Below, piece after piece: positions 21,180-32,527 of a stretch of 64,000 nucleotides of DNA. Position 1 is the first letter of the stretch. Every line of letters begins with the position of its first letter. The notes under the pieces were generated by a model. It was not told where the DNA came from. It saw only the letters and a list, made by a program, of their open reading frames with translations, and made no database searches. The position numbers were made by a program, and so were the translations under genes. The stretch is from Triticum aestivum (taxonomy: Eukaryota; Streptophyta; Magnoliopsida; Poales; Poaceae): contig NC_057801.1 in NCBI RefSeq assembly GCF_018294505.1, forward strand, positions 196,216,477 to 196,280,476, written 5' to 3'.

Positions 21180-21190
21180 CTTGACTTAAC

Positions 21191-21565
21191 ATGGCACAGA
21201 GAAAGAGGAAGAAACACAGAAATGCAGGGAATGAGAAGCAGATGAATCCTGCAGATTCTACTGGTACTGATGGTGCAATAGAAGGTCAAAGTCCAGTGGA
21301 AAATTCTACAAACACGGCATCCCATGCTACACGAGCTGAAAAAAAGCCAAACATAAACAAATAGCTGCCACCAAACAAGCAGAGACAACCCTAGTTCTTG
21401 CAACACCTACCACAGTACTACCAGCTGCATGACTTACTCGTGCGTCAACTGAGCTAGCAGCACGTTCCCAAGCTCCCTTGCCACCTGGCACTACTTCCCA
21501 AGCACTCTTGACACAAAACGAGTTGGCAATATCAGATGAACCTTGTGAGCTTGAACAGCAAGAAG
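21191..21565 (+). pseudogene. CACTA transposase gene, N-terminal exon of the right half, frameshifted
   Basis: From ATG 21191 the frame starts MAQRKRKKHRNAGNEKQ, a strongly basic likely nuclear-localisation segment, followed by a Ser/Thr/Asn-rich region. It ends at TAG 21362-21364. A second frame starting in the A-run near 21340 continues (IAATKQAETTLVLATPT...) with one TGA near 21431 to a GTAGTT donor at 21566, ending EPCELEQQE. The simplest reading is one frame change plus one nonsense change in what was a low-complexity N-terminal region. Confidence 0.5.
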
Positions 21566-21661
21566 GTAGTTACTAGAGTCAAGTTACAGTTGCATGCTTC
21601 TTTATATGTAGTCTCACAGTTTGATGTACACTAACACTTCCTATGTTCGTTGTTGGACTAG

Positions 21662-22570
21662 CACCTAGGCGCAAGAGGAAACAAACATCAGGGATAATGC
21701 TCGATAGGTTAACTAAATATAGAGGAGGAAGAATGGAGATCCGTTTTGAGGCAGGTTTAAAAAGGCCACGTGATGCTACAGAGTTAGCCAAGTTAGTATA
21801 AGAGGCAGCGGTTGCCGTTAGGTGTCATGTACGTATCCTCCCAACATGGATTCAGTACAGGAATGACAAAGACGAAACCCAGTTCAACACCTTCCTCGAC
21901 CATTTATCTGTAAGTATGGTTATGTATGGAAACTAGTAATATCGTCTTGCTCTGTCCCATACTTTCTAGGTTGCTGATAATGAGACTCCCATCATTTTCA
22001 CAAATGAGGTTCAAGTTGGATAGCCAAGATGATGCAACCAGACAAGCGTGCACCCATGTTTTCAAGTCTGCTCTGCGACAGTATCGGTATAACTTGAGGA
22101 AAACTCACTTTGAAGGCAAGGCTAACAGTGAACTTTCCCAAACATCTCCAGTGGAAAATATATCGGATGAAGACTGGAGGGGCCTTGTTAAACACTGGTC
22201 TGATCCGAAGTATTAGGTACATTATATATATGTGATCAGATCACATGTTGAAGTCCTATTTACGCATGTGCCACACAAATCTATCTTCTTCTAGGTGAAC
22301 TGTTCAAAGAACAAGGCCAACCGTACGAAAGTGAAATTCCAACAGACGACAGGATCTCGTAGCTATATTGCACACTGCGAGGCTCTTGTAATTAGTTGTT
22401 CTTTCTCTCTTTTTGCTGTACCATATTATCAGATCTATATTGACTTGTTCGAAATGCAGAGGAAAGCCCGCAAGGACCAAAAAGTACCTGAACCAAATGT
22501 TGTGGAAATCTTCAAGGACTGTCACACCAGCAAGAAGAAGGGCATGACTACACCAGTCAAAGCTGCTATT
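21662..22570 (+). pseudogene. Ptta/En/Spm transposase domain exons
   Basis: Four exons (21662-21909, 21970-22216, 22295-22387, 22433-22570) with AG acceptors and GT donors. Diagnostic features in order are RGGRMEIRF, WIQYRNDKD, VADNETPIIF, FKLDSQDDATRQACTHVFK, LRQYRYNLRK, WRGLVKHWSDPKY, NKANRTKVKFQQTTGSRSY and EIFKDCHTSKKKGM. The spaced W, the DDATRQA segment and the TTGSRSY...CHTSKKKGM block are what I know from plant Transposase_24 proteins. One TAA lies in the first exon, a one-base frame change falls between FTNE and FKLDSQ, and TAG is the final codon of the second exon. Introns are short (60-90 bp). The product would be a DNA-binding transposition accessory protein. Confidence 0.75.
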
Positions 22571-23102
22571 GTATGTCCTTAATCCTCATGCCTTTTAACT
22601 ACTACTTACTCTGACTTGTGCCTTGAGCTGCATGGTTTGCAGCCAATGTCTATTACTCTTTTCAATTTTGTACACAATTGTCTTAGCGTATCATTGCACC
22701 TTACAAGGTTTAAAAGAGAGGAGTGATGTTCCTTTGATCTTGACCCATAATCTAGTTCCATGCTGGACTTGCCCACACAACGTTAAAATTGCATGTTTGT
22801 CTGTTCTCAGTTGTTTTGTGATATGAATGATGTCATACTATGCTTACCGTATTATAAACTTTGTCTCTTTATCCTTAGCCCTCAATACAATGTGAAGAAA
22901 TAGACAATACATTAGCGATGGTACATGGTCATATGTTTGGAACCTAGTTTTATTATGTACTTTGCAATAAAATACAACTAATATTTTACATGGGTTCACC
23001 AGAATAAGTTCTATATATAGACCAAAGCTATTTTGTTTGGTTTTGCTGCCTCCTTAATATCTTCTATTCTAGTACTACTAATGTAAAACATCAACTTTTC
23101 AG

Positions 23103-23495
23103 CGAGCTATGGAAAAAATGGTGGAACCGCCACCTTCTGAAGGTGGCGAGGCAACTATAACCACAATGTCAGCTCTTGCTGCAGTGGGTCAGTACCTGTC
23201 CACTAAGAATGCCAATGGCACGTTCCTACGTAATACTGGGTTGGTTGTTAAGGAAATATCATCCAAAATGCCTCATGATCAAGATATGCAAGCTCAAAGC
23301 AATGTTGTATCTGCGCTCCAGACACACGTCCATTCGCTAACAGAGACCCTTTGTGAAACAAGGAGAGACATTGTTCGATGTCGTCAAGATATGCCTGGTT
23401 TTGAAACCAGATTATCAGACATTTGCTATGTTGTTCAGGAGCCTAGGGGAAATGAAGGCGAGGGTTATGGTGCTCCATCAGACCATACAGCATGA
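23103..23495 (+). CDS. C-terminal exon of the CACTA transposase gene
   Basis: After a 532-bp intron (22571-23102, no other content seen) the acceptor TTTTCAG opens a 131-codon frame from RAMEKMVEPPPSEGG to a TGA at 23493-23495. The central part (roughly residues 60-110 of the exon) has a heptad-like pattern of Leu/Val around ALQTHVHSLTETLCETRRDI and is probably a coiled coil for oligomerisation. The exon itself is intact. Downstream 23496-23814 is A/T-rich 3' UTR-like DNA. Confidence 0.65.
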   Translation, partial: RAMEKMVEPPPSEGGEATITTMSALAAVGQYLSTKNANGTFLRNTGLVVKEISSKMPHDQDMQAQSNVVSALQTHVHSLTETLCETRRDIVRCRQDMPGFETRLSDICYVVQEPRGNEGEGYGAPSDHTA

Positions 23496-23814
23496 AAACG
23501 TAATAGTCAGGTCAAATGAACTGAGCTTCTGAACTTCTGGTGGTGCATTTATCTGCTAGACTGTTAAGTTTTATGCCAACCTTCCTTTTGTTATATAGTT
23601 GTAATTTGTTTCGGTGTGATACAAAATTTATTCTTAATGTGCAGCCACCGGTTGAAGAAAACGGCAAGCCATTTTTGTATAGTCTAGGGTGTTCCCTATA
23701 TTTGCACTGGTGGCGATCTTTGATGCCGAGTGGATGTAATCTGTGCAATCGCCTTAATAGCCTAGCCTTAGTTTCGGCCTTACTTATTTCCTAGTCTTCT
23801 TTTTCCCTGGTTTG

Positions 23815-24353
23815 TTAGTGGCCGCAACAACCATGGGCCATATACGGGCCGTAGGATCCATGGGTCTCCTACGGGCCGTAGGATCCACGGGTCTCCTACG
23901 GGCCGTCGATAAATGGGCCTCCAACAGGGCCATAGAATCGGTGGGCCTCGGGCCGTCGGATAAATGGGTCTACATGGGCTGTAAACGGGCGTAATTGGTA
24001 TCGGCCCAGCACGGTAACAGGCCGTTAACATGCCATAGGACAGCAAAGGCTTAATTCTGTCACAGGCATAACGGGTCATTAATGGGCCAGAATATAGGAC
24101 GGGCTAGAAACGCCACAACGGGTTAACAGGCCAGAAACGGGCCGACTCTTGCCATGGGCCGAATTTGGCCCATTAGGGTAACAGGCTAGTAACGGGCTGG
24201 CCCATTAGGGGAACAGGCCAGTAACAGGTCGGAAGTAATCGAGGGCCGAAAATGAGCCCAAGAATGTATGGGCCGTCAATAGGCCGAAAGCTAAAACGGG
24301 CTGGAAACGACCCATGTAAATCGCGGGCCTTTAACGGGTACAAAGAAAATTAC
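23815..24353 (+). repeat. CACTA right subterminal region, GGGCC-rich
   Basis: Dense repeats of GGGCC, GGCCGT, AACGGGCC and ATGGGCC on both strands, including near-identical tandem copies around 23845-23910 (ACGGGCCGTAGGATCCA). Typical of the subterminal arrays of grass CACTA elements. The region ends at the ATTAC target copy of element B and resumes at 48720. Confidence 0.7.
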
Positions 24354-25050
24354 TGTCACGACCGGTTTTCCAATAAAAATATTTATTGAGAAACCAATCT
24401 ATTGAGTCCAGTATGAGAGAAATCCTCCTCACTGGTAGACAAAATCTTGATACAATAAGCCAGTAGCATAAAATATATTACAGGGTCGAACTACGGTTGC
24501 TCAACCAAATTATTACAAGCACGCCAATAATTATACATAATGGCGGACAAGACACAGTGGTGTGGAGGCATACTACTGACTCGAGGATAAACACAGCGGG
24601 GAGAGGGATACAAGACTCTAAAACTGGCATCTCATCGAGCGTCGAGGTGAGGCTCGATGAATTTATTTGGTAGCGGAAGCGGATATAATACAGTGACCAA
24701 ATCCAGGGTCGCACGAGACTGACTAGGACTCCTCTAGGCGTCGGACTCGCTATCAAATTCTTCATCCATGAGATCGCCTTCGTCAGCATCTGGCCAAATC
24801 AACAAGCCAGTGAGTACTTTGAAAGTACTCGCAAGACAGTTCAGACGTAAGATATAACAAATGCATGCATGGATGCGTCATGATTAATTCACCAATGTAC
24901 ATTCAAAAATTAATTAGCATAACGAGGTAAGTAAAAGGGAAACAGCGGTAGTCCGCCTGAAATCCCAACAAAACGCAAATGAAGACCAATCGGGTGTCTG
25001 AAGCGACGCCTCGAAAGGTGAACAAATAAATATAAGGAAATGATGCCACA

Positions 25051-25672
25051 GTCGGGCGTCTTAGCGACACCACATAAAGGGCTTTAAAAAAATACCACAG
25101 TGGGACGTCGGGGCGACATCACAGAAAGGGCGTTAAAAGAAATACCACAGTCGGGCGTCTTAGCGACACCACATAAAGGGATTTAAAAGAAATCCCACAG
25201 TCGGACGTATGAGCGACATCGCAGAAAGGGCTTTAAAGGAAATGCCACAGTCGGACGTCTGAGTGACATCGCAGAAAGGGCTTTAAAAGAAATGCCACAG
25301 TCGGGCGTCTGAGCGACGCCACATAAAGGGCTTTAANNNNNNNNNNNNNNNNNNNNNNNNNNNNNNNNNNNNNNNNNNNNNNNNNNNNNNNNNNNNNNNN
25401 NNNNNNNNNNNNNNNNNNNNNNNNNNNNNNNNNNNNNNNNNNNNNNNNNNNNNNNNNNNNNNNNNNNNNNNNNNNNNNNNNNNNNNNNNNNNNNNNNNNN
25501 NNNNNNNNNAAAGGGCTTTAAAAGAAATGCCACAGTCGGACGTCTGAGCGACATCGCAGAAAGGGCTTTAAAAGAAATGCCACAGTCGGACATCTGAGCG
25601 ACATCACAGAAAGGGCTTTAAAAGAAATGCCACAGTCGGACGTCTGAGCAACATCACAGAAAGGGCTTTTAT
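25051..25672. repeat. 50-bp minisatellite in the left LTR of B
   Basis: Units of 50 bp, core CCACAGTCGGACGTCTGAGC then GACATC(G/A)CAGAAAGGGCTTTAAAAGAAATG. Unit variants fall in a fixed order: two GGGCGTCTT-type units flanking a CGGGGCG-type unit, then GACGT-type units, one GGGCGTCTGAGCGACGCC unit, then three GACGT-type units. Nine units are visible around the gap. Confidence 0.9.
25337..25509. other. Assembly gap (173 N) inside the minisatellite
   Basis: The bases before and after the gap overlap in sequence (AAAGGGCTTTAA). The intact array in the other LTR has the same unit order without any extra unit at this place. Confidence 1.
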
Positions 25673-28600
25673 CCACAAGTAAATATTACTCATAATAAAC
25701 ATTCAATTCATGAAAATAAATGGGTTAGTCCATCCACAGGAATAATCATTTAACCAGACTTAGCACTCATGCGATTCACCGGAGTCTCTGTCATCAAAAC
25801 TGACATTTGGTCAGGATAAGATAATATCGAACTTGGACATGGAATAGATGATTTGAAGGAATATATGACTCTGCTGAGTTTGTACAAAATTTTTCCCACA
25901 GCCAACGGATTTCCGTAGTCACGAAGGACTAGTTCCGTTTACGGTTTTTTGGTAGAAAACACAGCTAACCAGTACACACCCATCCTACCTCTCGATGCTA
26001 GGAATCACCCTAGACATCGTCCAAGAAAAACTTTTGAGACGGGGAGATCACAATCTCGAATAGCATGGGATCAAATTTATATACACGCGCTCTAAGGGGT
26101 GTCCCCCTCTCGGTCCCAACCGGAAACACCCATGCCCCCTGACCGAATGACTGGCTTTAATCCAGGGCCATGGAACCATCATCACGGCCTCTCCTTTTTG
26201 GTGTGTACCAGGAAAGCGGTTTACAACTTACTAAGCCATATTCCTTGCAGAAAACATGTGGTAGTACAAGGAAGGAAGAATGGAAAGAACTGGAATGATA
26301 CGAGTTGACATTGAAGTCACATAGCCTGGCATAAGCCTGGCATGCTACAACACTGCCATCTTACCCATCCTCATGCCAACACATGGCCATGCATACTCAC
26401 ATCCATCCACTCATGGATTTTCGAAACTCACTTGCCTCATCGTCTCAGGTAACATGACATTCGTTGGTATGTTCATCAACATGCCATGAGACTAACTAAA
26501 TGCAAAACATGCCAAGACACTCATCATATCAAAAGTTCAAACATGCTTGCCTGGTTCGGAGTAGTTGGAGCCTAGCTCGGTGAAGTTCGCGGCTCCGTCA
26601 CCTCCTTCGGTATCTACGGTATAAAGAAGATATATGCGCTATCGTAAATACCAAGAGGTGCACAAAAAGTATTCCAAATAATTTTCAAATAAATCTGGTA
26701 AAAAACTAGACAAAAATCTGAAGAGGATAGAAAAAGAATCAATCAAAAATACTTTTCTGTTAAAAAGTTATAAAGGTTTTTGTCCAGGGACTCATCTGTA
26801 ATGAAACAGAAAGTTTCCAGGGGCTAGCTTATAGAAACAGAAAACGCTTCGGTAGCAACTACGCCAGCCCAGAGGGAAAGCGTATTTGGCAGAAGGCGTT
26901 TTCAGAAAGCGATTCATTTAGACAGGACAGAGAGGCTGACAGGCGGGTCCCGCCCGTTAGGTTTAAATATTTGAACGAGGCGGCAGAGTTCGCCGGTGCC
27001 CGAGAGCCGCGGTGGTCGCCGGCGGCGATCCACGGCGAGGCAGGGAGATCGGAGGGTACCTCCTTGTTCAGGGCGCCATTCCGCATCGGTTGGTGGTGGT
27101 GGTGGTCGTCGGTGGGTACACGTCGACGGCGAGCTTTGCTCCGGCGGACGGCGGTTCGGGTGGTTGCGGACTTCGTCGGAGAGAGCTGCAGTGATCAAAT
27201 TTGGGAGGGGGTTAGGCTTCTGGTAGCTAGAGGGAGTAACTGACGGGGTTTGGGCGCCGGAGACGGCCTCACCGGAGCGAATCGAGGTGGAGGCCGAGGC
27301 GGATCGGGGCGGCCGGAGCTGGGGAAGGAGACCTCCTCGAGGTCCTCCTAGTGGCCAAGCGGGGCGTTGGTGAGGTGTAGTGATGATGCGTGCACGAGGG
27401 TGAGCTCGGGGGCCCTTTATATAGGCGGTCCGAGGCGGTGGCCGTGAACGGGGTCTCCGGTGAAGATTACGGCGGCGCAGGGCTTGGTCGGGGGTAATTA
27501 GGACGTTGGGCGTCATCGTGGAGGTCCACGGTTCCGTTTTGGTGCTAATCAAGCTGGGGTTTGGTGCTTTGGGGTGAGTTCGACAGAACGGGGCGGCGCG
27601 GGCCCATCGGCGGCAGGGAGCACGTCCCGTGCTTGCCGGGACACGGTGGCGGTGCCACGGGCGTGCGCTGGCATGCATGAGGCCACGCGGAGAGCGGAGA
27701 AGCGTTGGGCGGCGCCGAACGGTGTTGAGCCGCCGTTCTTGTTCCCTGTCGGCTGTAACGGGGTTTCGGCCGCCGCAAGACACGCCGGCGCGGGCGGCCA
27801 GGGCGCCACCGACGCTGGGAAGACGCCAAGAGCGCGTGTGGGGGTGCTGGCCAGGGAGAAGAAGCCGCGTGCAACGCGCCAAGCGCACTGTGGCCGCGTG
27901 ACTGAAACTGACGGACGAAAACGACACTGAAAACTGAATTTTTCTGAATTTGCAAAGGAACAGTGCAGCTCAGGTGTTCGACAGAATGTTCTAGGCATCT
28001 AGGGATTTTTCCTTGAGCTGATTTTTGGTGGAGTGGCTTCTCATTGCTCCAGTAGGCTGCCTGAATTTTGGTGGAATTTTTGGAGAAGTGTAGATATGAA
28101 TTTCACCAAATTTGGCAAATCTGGTCCAAACTTGCAGAGACTGAATTTTGAAAAATTTGAAAAGAGGAGGAGTGGATCAAGATGGTTCTGGGTTGTGGAT
28201 GCTAAGGACAATCCAGAGGGGTTGGTTTGAGGTCAAAACTCAAATGCAAAAGGGTACTTGCTTTGAAAATCTCTCAGGCTCCAAATAATTTTCAGAAATC
28301 ATTTGAGGGGAAAAATAATTAGAATAAAATCCAAAACTTGCTTGGATTAGTTGGGATAGAGAACTTAGGTTGATTTCAAGGAGGAGGGGAGGTTTTGGCG
28401 GGGTTTTACCACATGGGCAAAATACAAAGCCATGGGTGGTTTCTAAGATATGAAAATCCCAAATTTTCATAAAGTTTCTTTTAAAAAGAAAAAGATTAAA
28501 CTCCCAAAATAATTTGAGAGGGAACCAACAGAGAAGGAGTTTCAAAAGATCAAACACCATAGTTTGAAGAAAAATAAAGTCCTTGCCAAAGAAAAGAAAG

Positions 28601-28711
28601 TTTTTAAGAGGAAGGTTTTCTGGAAAATTTTAAATGGCCTCTTTTCAAAAACCACAAAGTTTTTGCTGAAAACTAAAATAAAATTTTTGGAGTGTCACAA
28701 CACCTACCCCC

Positions 28712-30072
28712 TTAGGAAAAATCTCGTCCCCAAGATTTCAGCTGTTCCTCAAATAAGTGTGGATGCTCTGTCCGAAGAAAATCCTCTCTTTCCCAAGTTG
28801 CTTCGCTTTCGGTGTGATTGCTCCACTGAACTCTGAAAAACTTGATGTTCTTTTCTCGGGTTCTCCTTTCAGACTCCTCTAATATTTTTACTGGGCGTTC
28901 TCGGTAGGTGAGATCTGGTTGTACGTCAATGTTCTCATGGGATACTTGTTTCTCTGGTTTGCTTACGCACTTCCTCAATTGAGAGACGTGGACCACGTCG
29001 TGAATGTCGGACAAGTCTTTGGGTAAGTCTAGCTGGTAGGCTACAGTGCCTCTTCGTGCCATTATGCAGAATGGTCCAATGAATCTTGGTGCTAACTTTC
29101 CTTTAATCTTAAATCGTTGCAGTCCCTTCATAGGTGATACTCGTAGGTACACAAATTCACTGGGTTCAAAATTGACCCCATGATGTTTCTGATCGTAATA
29201 ACTCTTCTGCCGGCTTTGAGCGGTCTTGAGTCGGTCCCTGATTAGCTTGACTTTTTCCTCGGCTTCTTTGAGCACGTCTGGGCCGAAGATACGGCTGTCT
29301 CCGGTCTCTGACCAATTTAGCGGGGTACGACATCTCCGTCCGTATAGGGCTTCAAAAGGTGCCATTTGCAGGCTGGCCTGGTAACTATTGTTGTATGCGA
29401 ACTCGGCATATGGCAGGCTTTCTTCCCAACTTGTTCCATAGGTGAGGACACATGCTCTCAGCATGTCTTCTAAAATTTGGTTTACGCGTTCAGTCTGTCC
29501 ATCAGTCTGGGGATGGTAGGCTGTGCTGAAGGCCAATTGAGTTCCCAGAGCCTGTTGTAAATGATCCCAGAATCTCGAGACAAACTGAGTGCCTCTGTCG
29601 GAGATTATAGTCTTCGGGACTCCATGCAGACAAACTATACGGGAGAGATAAATCCTGGCAAGCTTCTGAGTGTTGTAGGCTGTCTTCACTGGAATAAATG
29701 TGCCACCTTGGTTAATCTGTCGGTGATGACCCATATGGCATCATACTCGTGTCGTGACCGAGGTAGTCCGACAATAAAATCCATCCCTATTTCATCCCAT
29801 TTCCACTCAGGTATTTTGTTTGGTTGCAGTAGTCCAGCTGGTTTTTGGTGCTCAACTTTTATGCGTTGACAAGAATCTCAACATGCAACGAATGTGGCTA
29901 TGTCCCTCTTCATACCGTGCCACCAAAATCTTTCCTGAATATCCTTATACATTTTGGTTCCTCCAGGGTGGATTGAATATGGAGTGGTGTGTGCTTCAGC
30001 TAGGATTTGCTGCCTGAGGTTCTCTATGTTTGGCACACAGAGTCTGTCCCTGTACCGTAATATTTCCATCAT
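28712..30072 (-). pseudogene. pol: Integrase with chromodomain of element B
   Basis: The N-terminal zinc finger starts near 30072 ([35 protein letters not shown]) in a frame different from RNase H, so a frame change lies near 30.06 kb. A further one-base shift near 29.70 kb, where two overlapping frames both read the segment after ITDRLTK, brings in the long C-terminal frame. That frame shows ISDRGTQFVSRFW (second Asp) and HPQTDGQTERVNQILEDML (Glu), then a GPF-type linker and a chromodomain-like end (YRERPVKILEESERRTREK, FRVQWSNHTESEATWE). Stop at 28712, 13 bp before the 3' LTR. The chromodomain would guide integration to particular chromatin. Confidence 0.85.
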
Positions 30073-31471
30073 CGCCTATGACAAATTCCGAGGCCTTGCC
30101 CATACTCACCTTTCTTTTAATTCCTTCAATGCTGCGGTGACCAGGCTGAGCTTCTTTAATTCTCTCCACAAGGTCGGGCCTTATTTCCAAGTTTGATATG
30201 GTGCCTTCCGCGATCATTAACAAGTTGAGTTTGGCAAATTCTTGTTGGAATTCAGGTCTCAAACTTTGCAGATTGTTTTCGTCGGAGCTGGGGTTTCGAC
30301 TAAGAGCATCGGCCACTACATTTGCTTTCCCTGGATGATAGTGGATACAGACATCATAATCTTTTACCAATTCCAACCAGCGTCGTTGCCGTAAGTTTAG
30401 TTCTGGCTGTGTGAAAATATATTTGAGACTTTTATAGTCCGTGAATATTTCACATCGATTCCCAAGTAAGAAATGCTTCCATTCCTTAAGTGCATGAATG
30501 ACTGCTGCCATTTCTAAGTCATGAGTGGGATAATTTTCCTCATGCTTGCGGAGCTGTCGTGAAGCGTATGCGACAACCTTGCCTTCCTGCATCAACACAC
30601 ACCCGAGACCTTTTCGTGATGCGTCACAATACACCACAAAGTTTTTGTGTATGTCTGGCACAATTAATACCGGTGCTGTGGTTAATTTCCGTTTTAACTC
30701 TTGGAAACTTTTTTCGCAGGCTTCTGTCCATTCAAACTTCTTGTCCTTCTTGAGCAACTGCGTCATTGGCTTGGCTAGGGTGGAGAATCCTTCAATAAAT
30801 CTGCGGTAATATCCTGCCATTCCCAAGAAACTTCGTATGTCCGTTACGCTGGATGGTGCCTTCCAGTCAAGTATGGCCCTAACTTTCTCCGGGTCCACTG
30901 CGATACCGTCTTGGGTCAGCACGTGACCTAGAAAGCTTACTTGCCTTAGCCAAAATTCGCACTTGCTGAACTTGGCATACAATTGATGTTTCCTGAGTTC
31001 TCCTAGCACAATCCTGAGATGTTCCGCGTGCTCTTCTAGTGTTTTGGAGTATATCAGAATATCATCGATAAATACCACAACGAACTTGTCCATAAACTTC
31101 ATAAATACTTTGTTCATGAGGTGAACAAAATATGCGGGGGCGTTTGTTAATCCAATAGGCATAACTGTGAACTCATATAGTCCATATCTGGAGGTGAAGG
31201 CTGTTTTGGGGATATCTTCTGTTCGCATTTTTAATTGATGGTATCCTGACCTTAAGTCAATCTTTGAGAATACCTTGGCCTGAGCGAGCTAATCAAATAA
31301 ATCATTTATTCGTGGCATCGGGTATTTGTTCTTGACTGTGACCATGTTAAGTGCTCGGTAGTCTATGCACAATCTCAGTGTTCCATCCTTCTTTTTGGCA
31401 AATAAAATTGGTGATCCCCAAGGTGAGGAGCTGGCTCGAATGTATCCTTTGTCCAGTAATTCCTTTATTTG
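29996..31471 (-). pseudogene. pol: Reverse transcriptase and RNase H of element B
   Basis: Begins after TAA 31472-31474, has TAG at 31289-31291, and is then open from 31288 to 29996. Reverse transcriptase motifs are [20 protein letters not shown] and the active site [11 protein letters not shown], with [17 protein letters not shown] and [16 protein letters not shown] after it. RNase H follows with [41 protein letters not shown] and [12 protein letters not shown], the D-E-D-D set of an active Gypsy enzyme. In the fingers, Ile stands where most relatives have Phe (MPIGL for MPFGL). Confidence 0.85.
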
Positions 31472-32455
31472 TTAATTCAACTCAATCAACTCGGATGGTG
31501 CCATTCTGTATGGTTTCTTGTATATGGGGGTGGTTCTTGGTGCTAGCTCAATGCTGAATTCTATTTCTCGGTCTGGTGGCATGCCTGGTAGTTCTTCGGG
31601 AAATACGTCTGGGAATTCACATACTACTGGAACCTTGCTTAACTCAGAAATGTCCACCTTATTCAATCTCGGCTGCCGGGGTATTTTTCTTTCCTTGGAT
31701 GATACTTTTATTGTCTTCCCGTGGTGGTGCGTGAGAATCACGGTCCGCTTGAAACAGTCAATAAAACCTTTGTTGGTGGTTAACCAGTCCATCCCTAGGA
31801 TGACATCCAGTCCTTTATTTTCCAACACAATAAGATTGGCGAAAAATTTCAATCCTTCGAACTCAATGACCACATTCTGACAGTAATTCTGAGTAACTTG
31901 CTGAATTCCAGGGGACTTGATGATCATGGATTTTTCCAAGGGAAACATCGAAAAATTATTTTGCAGAGCAAAACTTTTCGAAATGAATGAGTGAGAAGCT
32001 CCAGAATCAAACAAAACCGTTGCAGGTATTGTGTTGACAGGAAACGTATCGAGTACGATATCCGGAGCATTTTGTGCTTCTTCTTTGGTCACGTGGTTTA
32101 GATGACCCTTCCCGTGGTTTTTGTTGGGGTTGAAATTGTTGCGCTTGGGCGCTAAATTATTGCCACCGTTGTTTGGCTTCGGGGTCGAGTTCCTTGGCTT
32201 GGGGCACTGTTTGGCGTAGTGCCCTTCTTCTCCATAAGCGTAGCAAGTAACGCCTGGGCGATATGTGAACTCTTTGTCCCTTGCATGGAAATTCTTGGTT
32301 GGGCGAGAGATGTTTGTGGTAGGTTTGTGTGTCCCACCTTTCTGAAAATCTGTCCTGCTTCGGTGGTTGCGCACAAGAGTAGTCTGGTCTCTTTTTCGCT
32401 TGCGTAAGTCCTCCAAGCTACGTCTCTCATTTTCCAGAGTAATGGCTTTGTCCAC
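31472..32455 (-). pseudogene. Gag zinc knuckle and protease of element B
   Basis: Frame between TAA 32528-32530 and TAA 31472-31474. The nucleocapsid end is Lys/Arg-rich and holds TCYAYGEEGHYAKQCPK: the CX2CX4HX4C knuckle has Tyr in place of the second Cys, so zinc binding is probably impaired. The aspartic protease follows: TVLFDSGASHSFIS (active site D-S-G-A) and GLDVILGMDWLTTNKGFIDC. The end leads into reverse transcriptase (PDVFPEELPGMPPDREIEFS). Confidence 0.85.
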
Positions 32456-32527
32456 TAGTGTTTTAAAATCTGGAAAAGTGTGAACGACCAGTTGGCATTT
32501 AAGCGCGGGTGCCAGACCGTCAAGGAA

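Larger units (their letters stand above)
5418..23495 (+). pseudogene. CACTA transposase gene (Ptta/En/Spm family, Transposase_24-like), split by element A
   Basis: A multi-exon gene: a probable first exon near 5418, a set of short repeated exons at 6.3-7.9 kb, then recognisable exons at 21191-21565, 21662-21909, 21970-22216, 22295-22387, 22433-22570 and 23103-23495. Most introns have GT...AG ends. The domain in exons 2-5 of the right half is typical of the plant Ptta/En/Spm transposase family, the TNPA-like partner in CACTA elements that is thought to bind subterminal repeats. Damage includes a frame change in a run of A near 21340, an in-frame TGA in the first right-hand exon, a TAA in the second, a frame change near 22010 and a TAG as the last codon before the donor at 22217. 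With a 12.5-kb retrotransposon in an intron it is a pseudogene. Confidence 0.7.
24354..28699 (-). repeat. 3' LTR of element B
   Basis: 4,346 bp including 173 N. Contents left to right: an A/T-rich part, a 50-bp minisatellite (about 25051-25672), a unique stretch, a G+C-rich promoter-like region (26.9-27.9 kb) with TATA on the minus strand at 27415-27424, and an A-rich end. Open frames in the G+C-rich part appear in both LTRs but show no protein signature, so I do not call genes here. Confidence 0.9.

Noticed and set aside
26099..26308. 69-codon plus-strand ORF present in both LTRs of B (also 46113-46322)
   Set aside because: Short, without domain or initiation context, and duplicated simply because LTRs are paired.
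27549..27998. 149-codon minus-strand ORF, open in both LTRs of B (also 47564-48013)
   Set aside because: It lies in G+C-rich LTR DNA, overlaps other long frames on both strands and shows no domain. Open frames are expected from composition, and conservation only reflects the LTR pair.
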